Shown piece after piece: positions 22,543-33,726 of a stretch of 64,000 nucleotides of DNA. The notes under the pieces are model-generated. The model was not told the DNA's origin. It searched no databases and saw only the letters and a program-made list of their open reading frames with translations. The stretch lies in the NCBI RefSeq assembly GCF_001661265.1, contig NW_017567017.1, forward strand, positions 124,001-188,000, written 5' to 3'. The translations under genes and the position numbers were made by a program. The stretch comes from Saitoella complicata NRRL Y-17804. Taxonomy: Eukaryota; Ascomycota; Saitoellomycetes; Saitoellales; Saitoellaceae. Each line of letters starts with the position of its first letter. Positions within the stretch are counted from its first letter, which is position 1.

Positions 22543-24081
22543 ATGGCCGACCGTGTTACCACCCAGCCCAACTTCGACGACTCCAAAGATGTCGTCGTAA
22601 TGCAAGAATACAGCGACCGCTCCTCCTCCCAGCACGAGTTCAAGTCCGGCACCAACGCCGCCCTCCTCTCCGCCGCCTCCCAATTCACCCCCGAAGAGCG
22701 GAAATCCATCGAAAAACGTCTCCTCCGCAAAGTCGACCTCCGTATGATGCCCCTCCTCGTCCTCATCTACATCCTCAACTACCTCGACCGCAACGGAATC
22801 GCGCAGGCTCGTCTCCAGGGATTGGAGAAGGATACCAAGTTGGTCGGGACGGATTATAATACGGTTATTTCGATCTTGTATGCTGGTTACATCTTGTGTC
22901 AGGTGCCGTCGAACCTGTTTTTGTCGAAGTCGAAGCCGTCGGTGTTTTTGCCGGCTTGTATGGTTGTTTGGGCGATTGTGAGTGGGTGTACGGCGGCTAC
23001 GCATAACTACACCGGTTTGGTTGTTGTGAGGTTCTTTTTAGGTATTGTTGAGGCACCGTTTTTCCCGGGTGCGTTGTACTTGTTGTCGTCGTGGTACACT
23101 CCTCGCGAACTCGGTCAGCGTACCGCACTCCTCTACTCTGGATCCCTTCTCTCGGGAGCCTTCGGTGGATTGATCTCGGCTGGTATCCTGAAGGGTATGC
23201 AAGGTGCCGGAGGGCTCGATGCCTGGCGCTGGTTGTTCATCATTGAGGGCTTGATGACCATCGTCGTCGCTGTCGTCGCTATCTTTATCTTGCCCGATTT
23301 CCCGGCGACCACGAAATGGCTCACCGAAGAAGAAAGGATCATCGCGCAATACCGTCTCATCGAGGCGAGCGGTGCAACCCCCGGTGTTCCCACCGAGGAC
23401 GTCGGTTTGTGGAAGGGATTCAGGATGGGGTTGAAGGATTACAAGATCTATGTCCTCATGCTCATCCAGACGGCCATCACAACCTCCGCCTGCTTCACAA
23501 ACTACTTCCCAACAATGGTCAAGACACTCGGCTATGACTCAACCCGTACCCTCCTCCTTACCGCCCCACCCTACCTCGCCGCCTTCTTCTCCACCTACCT
23601 CGTCTGTCGTCACGCCGACATCCACCGCGAACGGACAATCCATATCGTAATCCCAGTCCTCTTCGCGATCGCCGGGTACATCATCCTGCTCGCTACCCCC
23701 ACAACCTCAATCGCACCCCGTTACGTCGCCCTCTTCCTCATGACAGCAGGAATCTACCCCGCGTACAATAACGTCCTAACCTGGGTCTCCTCCTCCATTC
23801 CCGGACCACCAGCTAAACGCGCGACCGCCCTCGCCCTCGTGAACGGATTCTCGAATATCGCGAACTTGTACGGATCGTATTTGTTCCCGGCGCAGGATGG
23901 ACCGAAGTATACGATGGCGTGGATTGTGCTCGTGGTGTTTTCGGGGTTGGTTATTGGTGGGACATTGGCGATGAGGTGGTTGTTGAAGAGGGAGAATGTT
24001 AGGTTGGAGGAGAGGGAGGAGAGGGAGGGGTTGGCGTTTGAGGCGGAGAATGGGTTGAAGAGGTTTAGGTATATCTTGTAG
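22543..24081 (+). CDS. MFS transporter, Dal5/Tna1-like anion:cation symporter family
   Basis: A 512-residue, 12-helix transporter of the major facilitator superfamily, at the plasma membrane by family. The segment before helix 1 (RKVDLRMMPLLVLIYILNYL followed by DRNGIAQARLQGL) is the hallmark of the ACS family, which carries allantoate, nicotinate, pantothenate, biotin or similar organic anions. Further family features are the loop RFFLGIVEAPFFPGALYLLS, the Trp-rich WRWLFIIEGL at the end of helix 6, the cytoplasmic DFP...TKWLTEEER and a second half with YPAYNNVLTWVSS. No intron. The start is the ATG just downstream of the TATA box. The substrate cannot be read from sequence. Codon endings change style along the gene. 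Confidence 0.9.
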   Translation: MADRVTTQPNFDDSKDVVVMQEYSDRSSSQHEFKSGTNAALLSAASQFTPEERKSIEKRLLRKVDLRMMPLLVLIYILNYLDRNGIAQARLQGLEKDTKLVGTDYNTVISILYAGYILCQVPSNLFLSKSKPSVFLPACMVVWAIVSGCTAATHNYTGLVVVRFFLGIVEAPFFPGALYLLSSWYTPRELGQRTALLYSGSLLSGAFGGLISAGILKGMQGAGGLDAWRWLFIIEGLMTIVVAVVAIFILPDFPATTKWLTEEERIIAQYRLIEASGATPGVPTEDVGLWKGFRMGLKDYKIYVLMLIQTAITTSACFTNYFPTMVKTLGYDSTRTLLLTAPPYLAAFFSTYLVCRHADIHRERTIHIVIPVLFAIAGYIILLATPTTSIAPRYVALFLMTAGIYPAYNNVLTWVSSSIPGPPAKRATALALVNGFSNIANLYGSYLFPAQDGPKYTMAWIVLVVFSGLVIGGTLAMRWLLKRENVRLEEREEREGLAFEAENGLKRFRYIL

Positions 24082-24278
24082 GGTGTTTCGTTTGGCGTGG
24101 GAGGATCTTGAATTGCTGCTTACTTAATCTGGTTGAAGAGTATACTTAGTAATTGCTAACTAAAAGCTTTTTGGAACATGTCAGTCACAAAACCACCGCT
24201 TTATGAGCTCAGGAGATAACAGTCATATTCGTTCTTGTCATAACACACACCCCTTATCTCCTCTATCCTACTGTACAT

Positions 24279-25464
24279 TTACCTGCCTCCCGCACCAGCA
24301 CCAGCACCAGGCGCACCAGGCGCACCTCCAGCACCACTACCCATCAAATTCCTCGCCATATCCCTCATCTCCGGATCATTCATCAACTCCCCAATATTCG
24401 GCATCTGCCCATTCTGGAACTGAGACGCCATCTGCGCCATACGCGGGTTCGACAACAACGAATCAAGCGCGCCGGATTGCATCATGTTTTGAGCCATTTG
24501 GGCGATCATGGGGTTTTGCATCATGGAGGAGAGGTCGGGCATGCCGCCGCCGGAGCTGCCGCCGCCGAGGGCGCCCATGAGGGAGGAGAGGTCGGGCATG
24601 CCACCAGCGCCAGCACCGGCACCGGCACCGGCAGCAGGGGTGGAGCGTTCGGCGGGGGAGGAGGAGGAGGAAGCTTCGGCTTCGTCTTCCTCAACGCGCT
24701 TTTTGGCGGTTTCGTACCCCTTCTTCATCACCTCACTAGACGGATCAACCTCGACACCCCTCCTATAAGCCTCCATCGCGCCCTTCGCATCACCCGCCGC
24801 GAACTTTGCGTGGCCGAGACGCGACCACCCTTTTCCGTACTTGGGGTCGATGTCGACGGCGGTCTGAGCGTCGGCCGCGGCGAGGTCTTGTTGGCCGGAT
24901 TGGGAGTAGGCTGCGGCGCGGTTGGAGAGGTAGATGGGGTTTGAGGGTGTGAGGGTGAGGGCCTCGGTGTAGAGGGAGATTGCGGTGGGGTAGTCACGGC
25001 GGGACATGGCGGCGTTACCTTGGGACTTGAGGTCCTCGGCCTTGGCCTTGTCCTCGTCGGAGGGGCCGGTGGGGCCGGAGGTGGAGGGAATGGATTGGGA
25101 GCCCTGGGACTTTGGTTAATTTGTCAAGTACGGAAACTAACCTCACAAAATTACCATCTTCTCGCGGGTCTTCTCGTACACAGAAAAGATCTGCATCAGC
25201 TTCTGGTTTCCCATGCCGATGGTGGAGCGCTGAGTCTCGTCGGATGCGTCAATTCCGAAAACGTCGGAGATACACTGAACTGTTGCGCAGAACCGTCAGC
25301 ATGCATCCTGCGTTATTTTCACATTCAAGCATACCGGCGACCTCAATGGAGTCCTTGTCATCAGCGGTAACGGTACCGTCGTTCATCGCATCCTGAAGGA
25401 AGTCAATGATGCCGAAAGCGAGGCGGCGCTTGGCAGGGTCAGACTTGGTGCTCTGAGCAGCCAT
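24279..25464 (-). CDS. SGT2: Small glutamine-rich TPR co-chaperone SGT2/SGTA
   Basis: Three exons, 25464-25335, 25279-25155 and 25109-24279; introns of 55 and 45 nt. The 361-residue product has the N-terminal dimerisation domain (about residues 10-85, with FGIIDFLQDAMNDGTVTADD and QCISDVFGID) that docks to Get4/Get5, three TPRs (about 105-220; AISLYTEALTLTPSNPIYLS, GWSRLGHAKFAAGD) that bind Hsp70/Hsp90 tails, and a C-terminal Met/Gln/Asn-rich domain (NPMIAQMAQNMMQSG, NPRMAQMASQF) that holds tail-anchored membrane proteins. Role: hands tail-anchored proteins to the GET pathway. The start is uncertain: an upstream ATG at 25505-25503 directly abuts GTAAGC and could be spliced to an AG 12 nt inside this frame. 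The last intron has an alternative AG 6 nt further on. Confidence 0.9.
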
Positions 25465-25932
25465 TAGTAGCTGTCTGTATGACTTGAGCAGGGTGAATGC
25501 TTACCATGATAGTTGGTGTTTGGATGAATGCTCGCCGGTTCGCCCAGCTTCCACCGCGGCGTTTAGTGAGGTACCGCGCATGGCTGAGCGTGGGAGCCCC
25601 GAAACTTCTCGGCCGGCACTCGTCCTGTGCGAGCTTGTCCTTCACCCGCTGTCTTCCCTGGCTATTGCTCGGTCCAGTGCAACGCTGCTGGGACGTCTGT
25701 CAAGCGCGCACTGAAAACTAGTCTGCACTCAGCGGTAGTCCCGGCGTACGTCTGCTTCGTGTGCAGAAGTCGCATGCTGAAGTTGAAGGCCCCATTCTCC
25801 GTAATCTACAGTCCGTTGCTTGCACGTCGTATCACCAGTCATTCACCACCATTCATCCGAGTCTCCGATTCGGTCTCCGTTCGTTCCTACTCATTGTACA
25901 AGCGGCTCCGCGGCTCGAGCTCGTCTCCACAA
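25465..25932. promoter_or_regulatory. Divergent promoter region, SGT2 and TRL1
   Basis: 468 bp between two divergent start codons. Contains the possible SGT2 leader exon and intron described with that gene. Confidence 0.4.
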
Positions 25933-28431
25933 ATGTCTACGATTTCGCCTATTCCGGCTCCACCAGGAGAGGTGGGTAGTGTATGATAAAATCCAAACCA
26001 TTTAGCAGCTAATGGGTCTCACAGTCTGCTCACGATCTCATTACTCGCCTTGATCACTTCGCGGAGACCAAAGCCAAGCTTAATGGCGACAAACGTCCAA
26101 CAGTCAAGCGCACAATGTTCAACCTCCCTTCCCTTCCTCACCCCATCAAATCCTGGAAGTTCGACGAGTGGTCGTATGGAAAGGAGAACAAGCCGCTCCC
26201 TACGAATGCCAGAGGACTGTTCTCGACGAAGGATGTTGTGAATGGGAAGGAAGTCATTGTGGCAAGGGGTTATGACAAGTTTTTCAATGTAGGGGAGGTT
26301 AAAAGGACACAGGTATACAAACATTCTCGGATGTTTCGTCGACATGGGCTAATGTTGTATACAGTGGAACTGGCTGGAATCGAACACCAAGGGTCCTTAC
26401 ACCCTCACTCTCAAGGAGAACGGATGTATCATCTTCATGTCGGCGTTACCTCCCACCACACGTGACGGAAAGCCCACAATTCTTGTGACTTCCAAACACT
26501 CCCTCGGAACCCGTGAAGAGATCAACATCTCGCATGCACAGAAGGGCGAAGAATGGCTTGAGAGGCACCTGAAGAGTGTCGGGAAGACCAAGGAGCAGTT
26601 TGCTGTGGAGTTGAGGAGGTTGAATGCCACGGCCGTCGCAGAGTTATGTGACGACTCCTTCGAAGAACACATCTTGGCATACCCACCTGAGCGCTCCGGA
26701 CTCTACCTCCACGGTCTCAACCTCAACACCCCAATCTTCGCAACCTGGAGTATGGAAGATGTCGCAACCTTCGCTCAAACCTGGGGCATGAAAAAGGTCG
26801 AATACCTCCGCAAACCCGACGTCACCTCCCTCCGCACCTTCCTCGAAGAAGCCGCCGAGACTGGTTCTTGGAACGGGATTGACGTGGAAGGATTCGTTGT
26901 CCGCTGCAAAGCTCGCGAATCGGATCAGGTGGAGTACTGGGAAGACTTTTTCTTCAAGTACAAGTTCGACGAGCCGTACTTGATGTACAGGCAGTGGAGG
27001 GAGGTTACGAAGGCGATCATTGCGGGGAGGGAGCCGAAGTATAACAAGCACAAGGCGATTACTGCGCGGTACATCTCCTGGACGAAGGACTACCTGAAGA
27101 AGAACCCGAAGGTCGCAGAGGATTACAAGAACAACCATGGGATTATTGCGATGCGGGATGCGTTTATTGCGGCACAGGGGATGAGTGGAGCAGAGATGGC
27201 GAACGCTATGCGTGATGCGGTTGAGGAGAAGAGTGCTGGAGAGAGAAAGGGCCCATTGGTGTTGGTCCCTGTTTCGTCGATTGGGAGTGGGAAAACTACG
27301 ATTGGGTTGTGTTTGGGGAAATTGTTTGGATGGGGACATGCGCAGAACGATAACAATAACCGCCGGAAGGGTCGTGCGATGGCATTTGCGCAGATGATTG
27401 TGGATGAGGCGAAGGTGAAGAAGGTGGTGTTTGCGGATAGGAATAATTCGGCGCGTGTTGATCGGAAGCAGTTGGTTGGGGATATTTTGAGTTTGATGCC
27501 GGATGCGAGGTTCGTTGCGTTGCAGTACGTGCACGAGTTCGAGGGGATGAGTGTTCAGGAGTCGCACAAGAAGATTTTGGATGTGACAGCGGCGAGGGTC
27601 TTTGCTCGTGGCGACAATCATCAGGCGATCCAAGCTGCATCTGACAGTCGCGAAAATGTCATGAATATTATGAAGGAGTTCCTCCATCGATTCGAGAGTG
27701 TGGACATGGGTTGTCAGGAAGGTGATGATGAGTTTGAGGCATTGGTTGATTTGGACGTGGCCGCCGATACGAAGACGAACTTGAAGAAGGTTATCCAGGA
27801 CCTCATGGAGTATGATTTGACTATCATCCCTCGCATGCCGGATGGGAAGGAGATGGATGCGGCGATTAAGTGGGCGTTGGAGGAGTACTCACCCACCAAC
27901 AAGAAGATTGTCAAAGCGCCCAAGCCGAAACCGGTCAAGTACTATGGCGCATTCATCAAGGACGACATCCCTCGCATCATCGAAAACGTCATTGAGGCAC
28001 AACCCGAGAGTGTGCGTCACTTCTGGGAACACATGAAGAAGAACAAGCGAGTCCAGGACGCATTCCACATCACCCTCATCCACACCAACTCCTCCAAAAC
28101 CCACTCCAACATGTGGAAATGGTACACCGAAGCCGCCGCCAGATCCTCCAACGGAATCATCAAAACTGTTGACGTTCACCTCGACACTTTGGTTTGGAAT
28201 GAGCGTGTTATGGCTATTATTGTGAGGATTCATCAAGATGCGGGGTTGGAGTATGTTAATAAGGTTTTGCATGTCACGATTGGGACAGCGGAGGAGAAGA
28301 TTAGGCCGGTGGAGGCAAACATGCTGTTGGAGGAGAGGGTGTGTGGACATAGGACGGAGGCGATGCAGGAGATTGATTTGAAGCCCATGAATATGAAGGT
28401 GAGGGCGGAGGTTAAAGGAGCGAGTTTCTGA
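25933..28431 (+). CDS. TRL1: tRNA ligase, fungal tripartite type
   Basis: Joins tRNA halves after intron removal and, in fungi, HAC1-type mRNA in the unfolded protein response. Exons 25933-25971, 26025-26312 and 26365-28431; introns of 53 and 52 nt, both phase 0; 797 residues. The ligase domain (about 60-400) has the nucleotidyl-acceptor lysine in KENGC (Lys126) and EGFVVRCK further on. The polynucleotide kinase has the P-loop SSIGSGKTT (about 413). The C-terminal cyclic phosphodiesterase has the two H-x-T motifs, HITLIH (about 676) and HVTIGT (about 743). All active-site motifs are present, so the enzyme looks intact. It is divergent from SGT2 and convergent with the esterase-like gene. Confidence 0.96.
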
Positions 28432-28635
28432 AAGGTTGAGGTGACGTGACGGTGCCAGGTGCCATGTGGAGAGGTATAGCATAACATAGCATGTTTATTC
28501 CCAAGCGTATGTAAGCCGGTGTATGATATCCTAGAAAGTCTAAAGAAACGCTTCGCTTCTAACTCCTGCCGATATACCGATCCGAACCCCAAAATGCGTG
28601 CGTGGATCTTTCCTCCCACGATCACATATGACTGG

Positions 28636-29937
28636 CTACCTTCCACCCCAAGCAAGACCCTCCTGATGACACTCCCCCCACCCCTTCGAACTCCTTTTCA
28701 AATACTCCAACAACATATTCCCCCACAACCAACTCGCCGCCCCCTTCGCCGGATGCGTTTGATCCATATACAACATCGTCAACGCACTCAAACACCTCCC
28801 CCACTCAAAAACCTCGCTTCCCTCCTTACTCGCCACAAACCTCGAAACACGATCAATCTCGTACAGATTCGCGTCCTTTGCGTCAGAGTCGCGGTGGGTT
28901 GTTATCGTGCGGTAGAGGAGGGGGAGGTCGGGGCCGAAGGAGAGGTGGAGATGTTGCAAAAGTTTGCGGAGGCGGGAGGTCGTGAAGCGAAGTTCTTCCC
29001 AGCACATTTGGCGGGTGCGGGAGGCGAGGGGGGAAGGCTTGCCGCCGGTTGATTTCGCGTGGGCTTCACCTGATTCCCACATCATGCGTTGGTCCCATAA
29101 TCCACTCTGCCACATCACTAAATCCGGGATTCCGTTCGGTCCACGGATTCCTGGAGTGGAGTCGGTGGATGGGACATCGGTTTTTGACCAGAGCTGTTCC
29201 CAGCGTTCTTCGAATGGGATGAGTTTCATGTTTGGCATCCACCACCAGTCTGGGCGGGAGGTATAGGTGCCTGGGAAATGCCAGTGGGTGATAGTTAGGT
29301 TGAAGGATGGGATGTGGCATGTCGCTGTCGTGTGTCGTTCTGGTTCGGTCATGCTGCTCCCTAGTTCCTCGCAGAAGAACTGGGTCATGAAGCGGTCGAC
29401 GCTGTCTCCAACGAGCACCACACGTCGGTCCCATAGCCAGGAAAGGACGCCGTGGTCTTTGAGGGGTGCGAAATCGCTGGTTTTTGTGGATTGAATCGCG
29501 GAACGACGAATCTCATTTTCGGATTTGACGAGTTGCATCCATTGCTTGGGGGTTGTGGGCGCGGTGAGGAACTCCTCTTCGACTTCACCGCGTGTGAAGA
29601 ATACGTCTTTGCCGTCGATGGGTGGGTATGACGATACCGGTAGACTCTCCACGTGGAGTAGTTGGTCCGTGAACGGGATCCATTGTGTTTGGTTGTAGTT
29701 CGAGTGGGAGTCGGGTATGTAGAGATATCCTGGTGCTCTATACGGGTCGAAACAGCGGTCTTTGTCGGCGTGGTCGTGGTGTGGTGGTGGTGGACCGAGC
29801 GGGTCGGAGCCGAAAGGTACGGCCCAGCGCTTTGTTGGTGGAAGGGATTCCTGGTAGAGATAACAAGAGGCGAGAAGGAGGGTGCAGAAAGTAACGGCGA
29901 TGATTCCCGTGCGTTTGTAGGTGGTGGAGAGGGTCAT
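28636..29937 (-). CDS. GDSL/SGNH-like (PC-esterase type) type II membrane protein
   Basis: A 433-residue protein with a short cytoplasmic N-terminus and one membrane anchor (about residues 10-28, TGIIAVTFCTLLLASCYLY), so its catalytic part should face the lumen or outside. The block VVLVGDSVDRFMTQFFCEEL holds the GDS nucleophile motif and the C-terminal MDQTHP holds a D-x-x-H pair; this pairing is the hallmark of the GDSL/SGNH-like acyl-esterase (PC-esterase) group, which includes O-acetyltransferases of plant and fungal glycans. The start is the first ATG; the frame is open upstream but lacks an ATG. Substrate unknown; a role in modifying secreted glycans is inference. It flanks the mobile-element island. 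Confidence 0.75.
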   Translation of the reverse strand: MTLSTTYKRTGIIAVTFCTLLLASCYLYQESLPPTKRWAVPFGSDPLGPPPPHHDHADKDRCFDPYRAPGYLYIPDSHSNYNQTQWIPFTDQLLHVESLPVSSYPPIDGKDVFFTRGEVEEEFLTAPTTPKQWMQLVKSENEIRRSAIQSTKTSDFAPLKDHGVLSWLWDRRVVLVGDSVDRFMTQFFCEELGSSMTEPERHTTATCHIPSFNLTITHWHFPGTYTSRPDWWWMPNMKLIPFEERWEQLWSKTDVPSTDSTPGIRGPNGIPDLVMWQSGLWDQRMMWESGEAHAKSTGGKPSPLASRTRQMCWEELRFTTSRLRKLLQHLHLSFGPDLPLLYRTITTHRDSDAKDANLYEIDRVSRFVASKEGSEVFEWGRCLSALTMLYMDQTHPAKGAASWLWGNMLLEYLKRSSKGWGECHQEGLAWGGR

Positions 29938-30473
29938 GGTCCTTACGTAGACTTTTGCTTTCGCGAAATGAGTTTTGAAATCGCGGTCGACCCGGAGCCC
30001 TTGAATCAGATTACCCGTGCGCAAACGAGTGTTAATTCAGGTGGAATGACGAGTGCCAAGCTGTCAATATTACTCTATCGCCTTGGCTACTTGGTACTTG
30101 ATCTTGCTCTTGAACAGCAACTGTTTTGATTCAGATGGAAGGGGGTAGTCAAAATTGTGCAAAAAGTAATTGCTTGATTTTTAATCGCTCGGTTGCCATG
30201 GCACTCTGCATAAACATCGATTATTTTTACGAGATGCTCGAGCAGAGTCGTGAACATAATGGCTTAAAAGATAATGGCCTGCGGACGAGCAGATGCGCCC
30301 AATTAGGAAATTTTTGCAGATATCACTCAGGGTCTGCGCATGATCTGCGTAGCTGCCTCGAGGGAGACTCACCACCATGGATATTCACGTGACATTCCCA
30401 AGTGCCTTGAAAGAGCCTCTAACGACAACTGCGCGACGCAATTATTCGTTATCGACAGTCCAAAGAGGCTGAA
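29938..30473. other. Left flank of mobile-element island
   Basis: AT-richer stretch between the esterase-like gene and the transposase remnant. It may include the Harbinger terminus, but I could not fix terminal inverted repeats by eye. Confidence 0.4.
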
Positions 30474-30530
30474 TTGCCGTCTAGCCCACCGTCGATCTCG
30501 GACCATTTCAATAGCTTAGAAAATGCTGCT

Positions 30531-32274
30531 ATGGAACAACTGGACTTCGACGGATGCTCGCCCTCTTCAGCTTCATTGATTTTTACGGCCTCGACACCAT
30601 CAACGCAGTCATCCTCGCGCTCCGGAGCACCCAGACGAATCACCAATTGGGAACTTTATTTGCAAACCATGGGAACCCACGATTCCGAGGATGAAGATTA
30701 CCGGGTGCTTGGAATCATCGAAAACAATCGATATATCTCTGCACGCGAACCATTGGCAAAGTCCCGACATTTCATTGAAGAGGTTCTCAACGGGTATGAT
30801 GACGAAGGGTTCAAGACCTACTACCAAATGAATCGAGAAGATTTTCATTTTGTCCTCGGTTTCATCGAGACCAACCCGGTGTTCTACAACAACAATGCTT
30901 GTGAACAAGCATCAGTAAGGTATCAGCTGGCTTTATCCTCTTTCGATTCCGCGCCCAAGGTTCTACTAGTTCATCATTATTAAAAACGGCTGACTTGTTT
31001 GGAATCGGTAAGGGCACCCTAACCGTGTTCACTCGACGTGGAAAATGCTTTATCATCGTTATACGCAGATTACGTCAATTGACCGAACCCCAACGAGAGG
31101 GAGACTATTGCGATAAGGGACGAGGAATCCAGCGCAGGGTTGTTTGAGGGAGTAGTCGGTATGGTTGAAAGGACCTTGTTTCCCTTCGCCCGGATGCCAA
31201 AACTCAAGAAACGCCGACGTCTGGACTACCTCTGCCAGCGCAAAAAGCAGGTAGGTCACTCCATAGAACCTTATCAAGCATTTAACGGCTTAGTCATGGT
31301 GTTCAGTTCAGCCTTCATGTCATGAACCGAAGAACCACGTCGAGTTTCGCGATCTACTCGAGACTCGATTTGTCTCGGGTTGCCATGAACTGAAGAAATA
31401 CTTCGAGTTGTCTCGGGTCCTACCATGGCTCATCTCATCTTCACTCCTCTCGTTTGAGATCTTGCTCTCGGCGCCACCGAGCTAACTAAATGTGGAACGC
31501 CACCGAGCAAGGGTCTAGACCCTCGTCCGAAAAACTGTATATAAGGAAAGGCCCTATGCCTTCCTTTAGAGCTTCACTGGTTAACTCAATAAATTCGTCT
31601 CTCTATTCGAATAAGTAATTCAGTCATCTCGGCACACCTCGTCTAACTCGTCAGATCTCGTCCCGAAGTACTTGCAGTATCCTTTCTCGTCTCGACCGCA
31701 TTACACTTCAGGCAACCATTGTTTGTGATGATCAGCGTTTTATAAGACAATTTAATTGCTCTCTACCTGGTCCCCAGCATGGTCAACTGCCTACAAGGAC
31801 ATACTGCTGCAACTAGACCCAGACGCAAACATTTGGTTCCACCCAATACATGCTTGCGGATCAGCATACAGCAATACCATGTCAGTTGTCACTGCCTTCA
31901 AGCAGGATCAAGGATACACAGCCCAGAAAGCTGGATTCAACCGTGAAGTTTCCCATATAAGGGTCACGGTCAAGCGTATCATTAGAGTGCTGCAGGCTTG
32001 ATTCAGGTCGTTGCAGTGCCTTCCCATGACCGTTTCTGAAGGAACCAATGAAGGCTTGTTTTGATGGATAGCACCTTGCATTGTCATGGCCAACGTACTC
32101 AATCTCCACGGATCCACGAACATCGACAAAGCATGGTTGGTAAACATGCACCCCAAGGGAGATCATCCTGATGATATACGCACGCATTTCGATCAAAACG
32201 GCACTCGAGCGCGCCATCAGATGCGCTGTACCGAGCTTTTTTGCAAATACTGTGAGGATATCGAGACTTTTTAA
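30531..32274 (+). pseudogene. Harbinger transposase remnant
   Basis: Successive segments match HARBI1-type transposases in order: NREDFHFVLGFIETNPVFY and SVRYQLAL, then after a frame change KTADLFGIGKGTLTVFTRR (helix-turn-helix-like region), then GMVERTLFPFARMPK near 31160 (the first catalytic block, normally with Asp where Glu is read), a possible short intron after 31254, then the inserted solo LTR, and beyond it VCDDQRFIRQFNCSLPG, followed by SAYSNTMSVVTAFKQ and KAGFNREVSHIRVTVKRII near 31870-31990 (third catalytic block). Stops follow near 32000 and 32065. The second-block Asp is within CDD. The gene is dead in this copy. Confidence 0.8.
31318..31705 (+). mobile_element. Solo LTR of an LTR retrotransposon
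   Basis: 388-bp sequence beginning TGTCATGA and ending CATTACA, flanked on both sides by the same 5 bp, CTTCA (31313-31317 and 31706-31710), a perfect target-site duplication. It has a TATA element near 31538 and AATAAA at 31588-31593, as expected for an LTR promoter and polyadenylation region. No internal retroelement coding sequence remains, so this is a solo LTR. It sits inside the Harbinger transposase, hence is younger than that insertion; the perfect duplication suggests moderate age at most. Superfamily (Copia or Gypsy) not decided. Confidence 0.88.
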
Positions 32275-32516
32275 ACGAGGGTTGGGAATTAAGCATGCCA
32301 CTGAGCGCATGGGAAATGAACACACTATATGCAGTATTTACACTTCTTTTCCAATCCTCTATCGTCGATTTACCTATTTACAGCAGTCTAAGAATTCACC
32401 GATGAAACACAGACAAATCAATCATCTCTGTACTCCTCGACGACCATGGGAAACCCCTCCGGACAGGAATAATTTATCGGGCATGGGGTCTTATCCATGG
32501 CGAATGGAAGGAGACT

Positions 32517-33726
32517 CTAAGGCTCATAGTCCGAGGATATCTCGAGGCAATCATCGTCATAAATCGCTTCCATGGAGTTCTGCATGGGCGCAACCTTGGT
32601 TTTCCCTGCCATTGTCGATAGGCCTAAGGAGTAAATATAATCTGCACGAGTGATGCCTTGTTCATGTAACTTGAGCTCTGAATACATCTGAAGCTGCTTC
32701 ATCCTAAACTCATGCTCCTTCTCTATGTGCAGAGAAATGGTCTTGCCCTTGGTCTCTGATCCCGTGGCTGCCCAACGGGACCTGTATTTTTTCGTCTCTC
32801 TTTCGAGTGAAGCAATGTAAGCTTGTTGCTTCATGCGGCGCAGAGATGCGGCTGTTTCCTTCTGCTCCAAGAAATTTTTCACTACATTACGACTTTTATG
32901 GGTTGGACCATGGCAGGTTTCTTGGCACTGCCTTTGGGCTGGGGAGTGGATGCATTGCGTTTCCGAGTGATATTGACTGGTTGGGAACCATTCTGGCTGC
33001 CTGAATTATCCTTGGAGCTTTCACCCGAGGCACCGTCTTGTTATTTTCTGCGCCAGTACCGGTACCGCCCTGGGAGTTGGGAATCACTGTAAACCCTGTC
33101 GAAGTGATGCCACTGAGAGGCGTGACCTTGGGTCGAGTTCCAAAGATTGTCTTGAATTCAGCCTATCAAGGACAGATCTCGATACATTGTTCAATAAGGG
33201 TTTGATGCTCGGTGTCACCTGAACCAGTCGTGTCTTCATGCGCATAAGCCTTTGGGAACTGAGTAGCGAAGTGCTGGATACGATTTTTAACCTTAGGGGC
33301 ATCCAAACCCATACCCACCAAGTCAGTTCCCAGCCATTTCTTGATGATCTGATTGTGACAAGAGTTGTAAGCCTCGTGGTCACAAATGTAGCATTCAGCG
33401 AGCTTGTTTTCCCCATGGACCTTCCATCTGATGCGTCCCAAGGCTGGGCTGGCTGGTATGCCTGGCCTTGGTATGTTGATCAAGGGCGGGAGTATGGGTT
33501 GGGGTAGGGAAACAGGGTTCCTGGCCGCTGCACGTAAAGTGAGGGTGCCAGTGTAAGCGGACCACCATAATTGGTCATAGGGACCGGTAATCCGGTCGAA
33601 AACCTGTCTAGATTCATTGGCTTGTTGGCCTTGATACGCGTCAAGGTTTGGAGTTGCGGCTTTATGCACGGTGGACTGTGCATGCAGCACTTCAAGCCTG
33701 CTGGATGTGCTCAAAGCGTCACCCAT
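32517..33726 (-). pseudogene. Harbinger-associated Myb/SANT-like DNA-binding protein remnant
   Basis: Read on the minus strand, starts at a real ATG at 33726. The N-terminal part has Pro/Ala-rich sequence, then a trihelix-like domain (RIRWKVHGENKLAECYICDH, IIKKWLGTDLVGMGLDAPKV, KNRIQHFATQFPKAYAHE) of the type that helps Harbinger transposases bind DNA. The frame is lost after IEQCIEICP near 33166; a Thr/Gly/Pro-rich middle part follows in another frame (about 33087-32896), and the C-terminus (MKNFLEQKETAASLRRMKQQ, a coiled coil, ending ISSDYEP) in a third. Thus at least two frame changes. It lies opposite the transposase, 3' end to 3' end. Confidence 0.7.
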
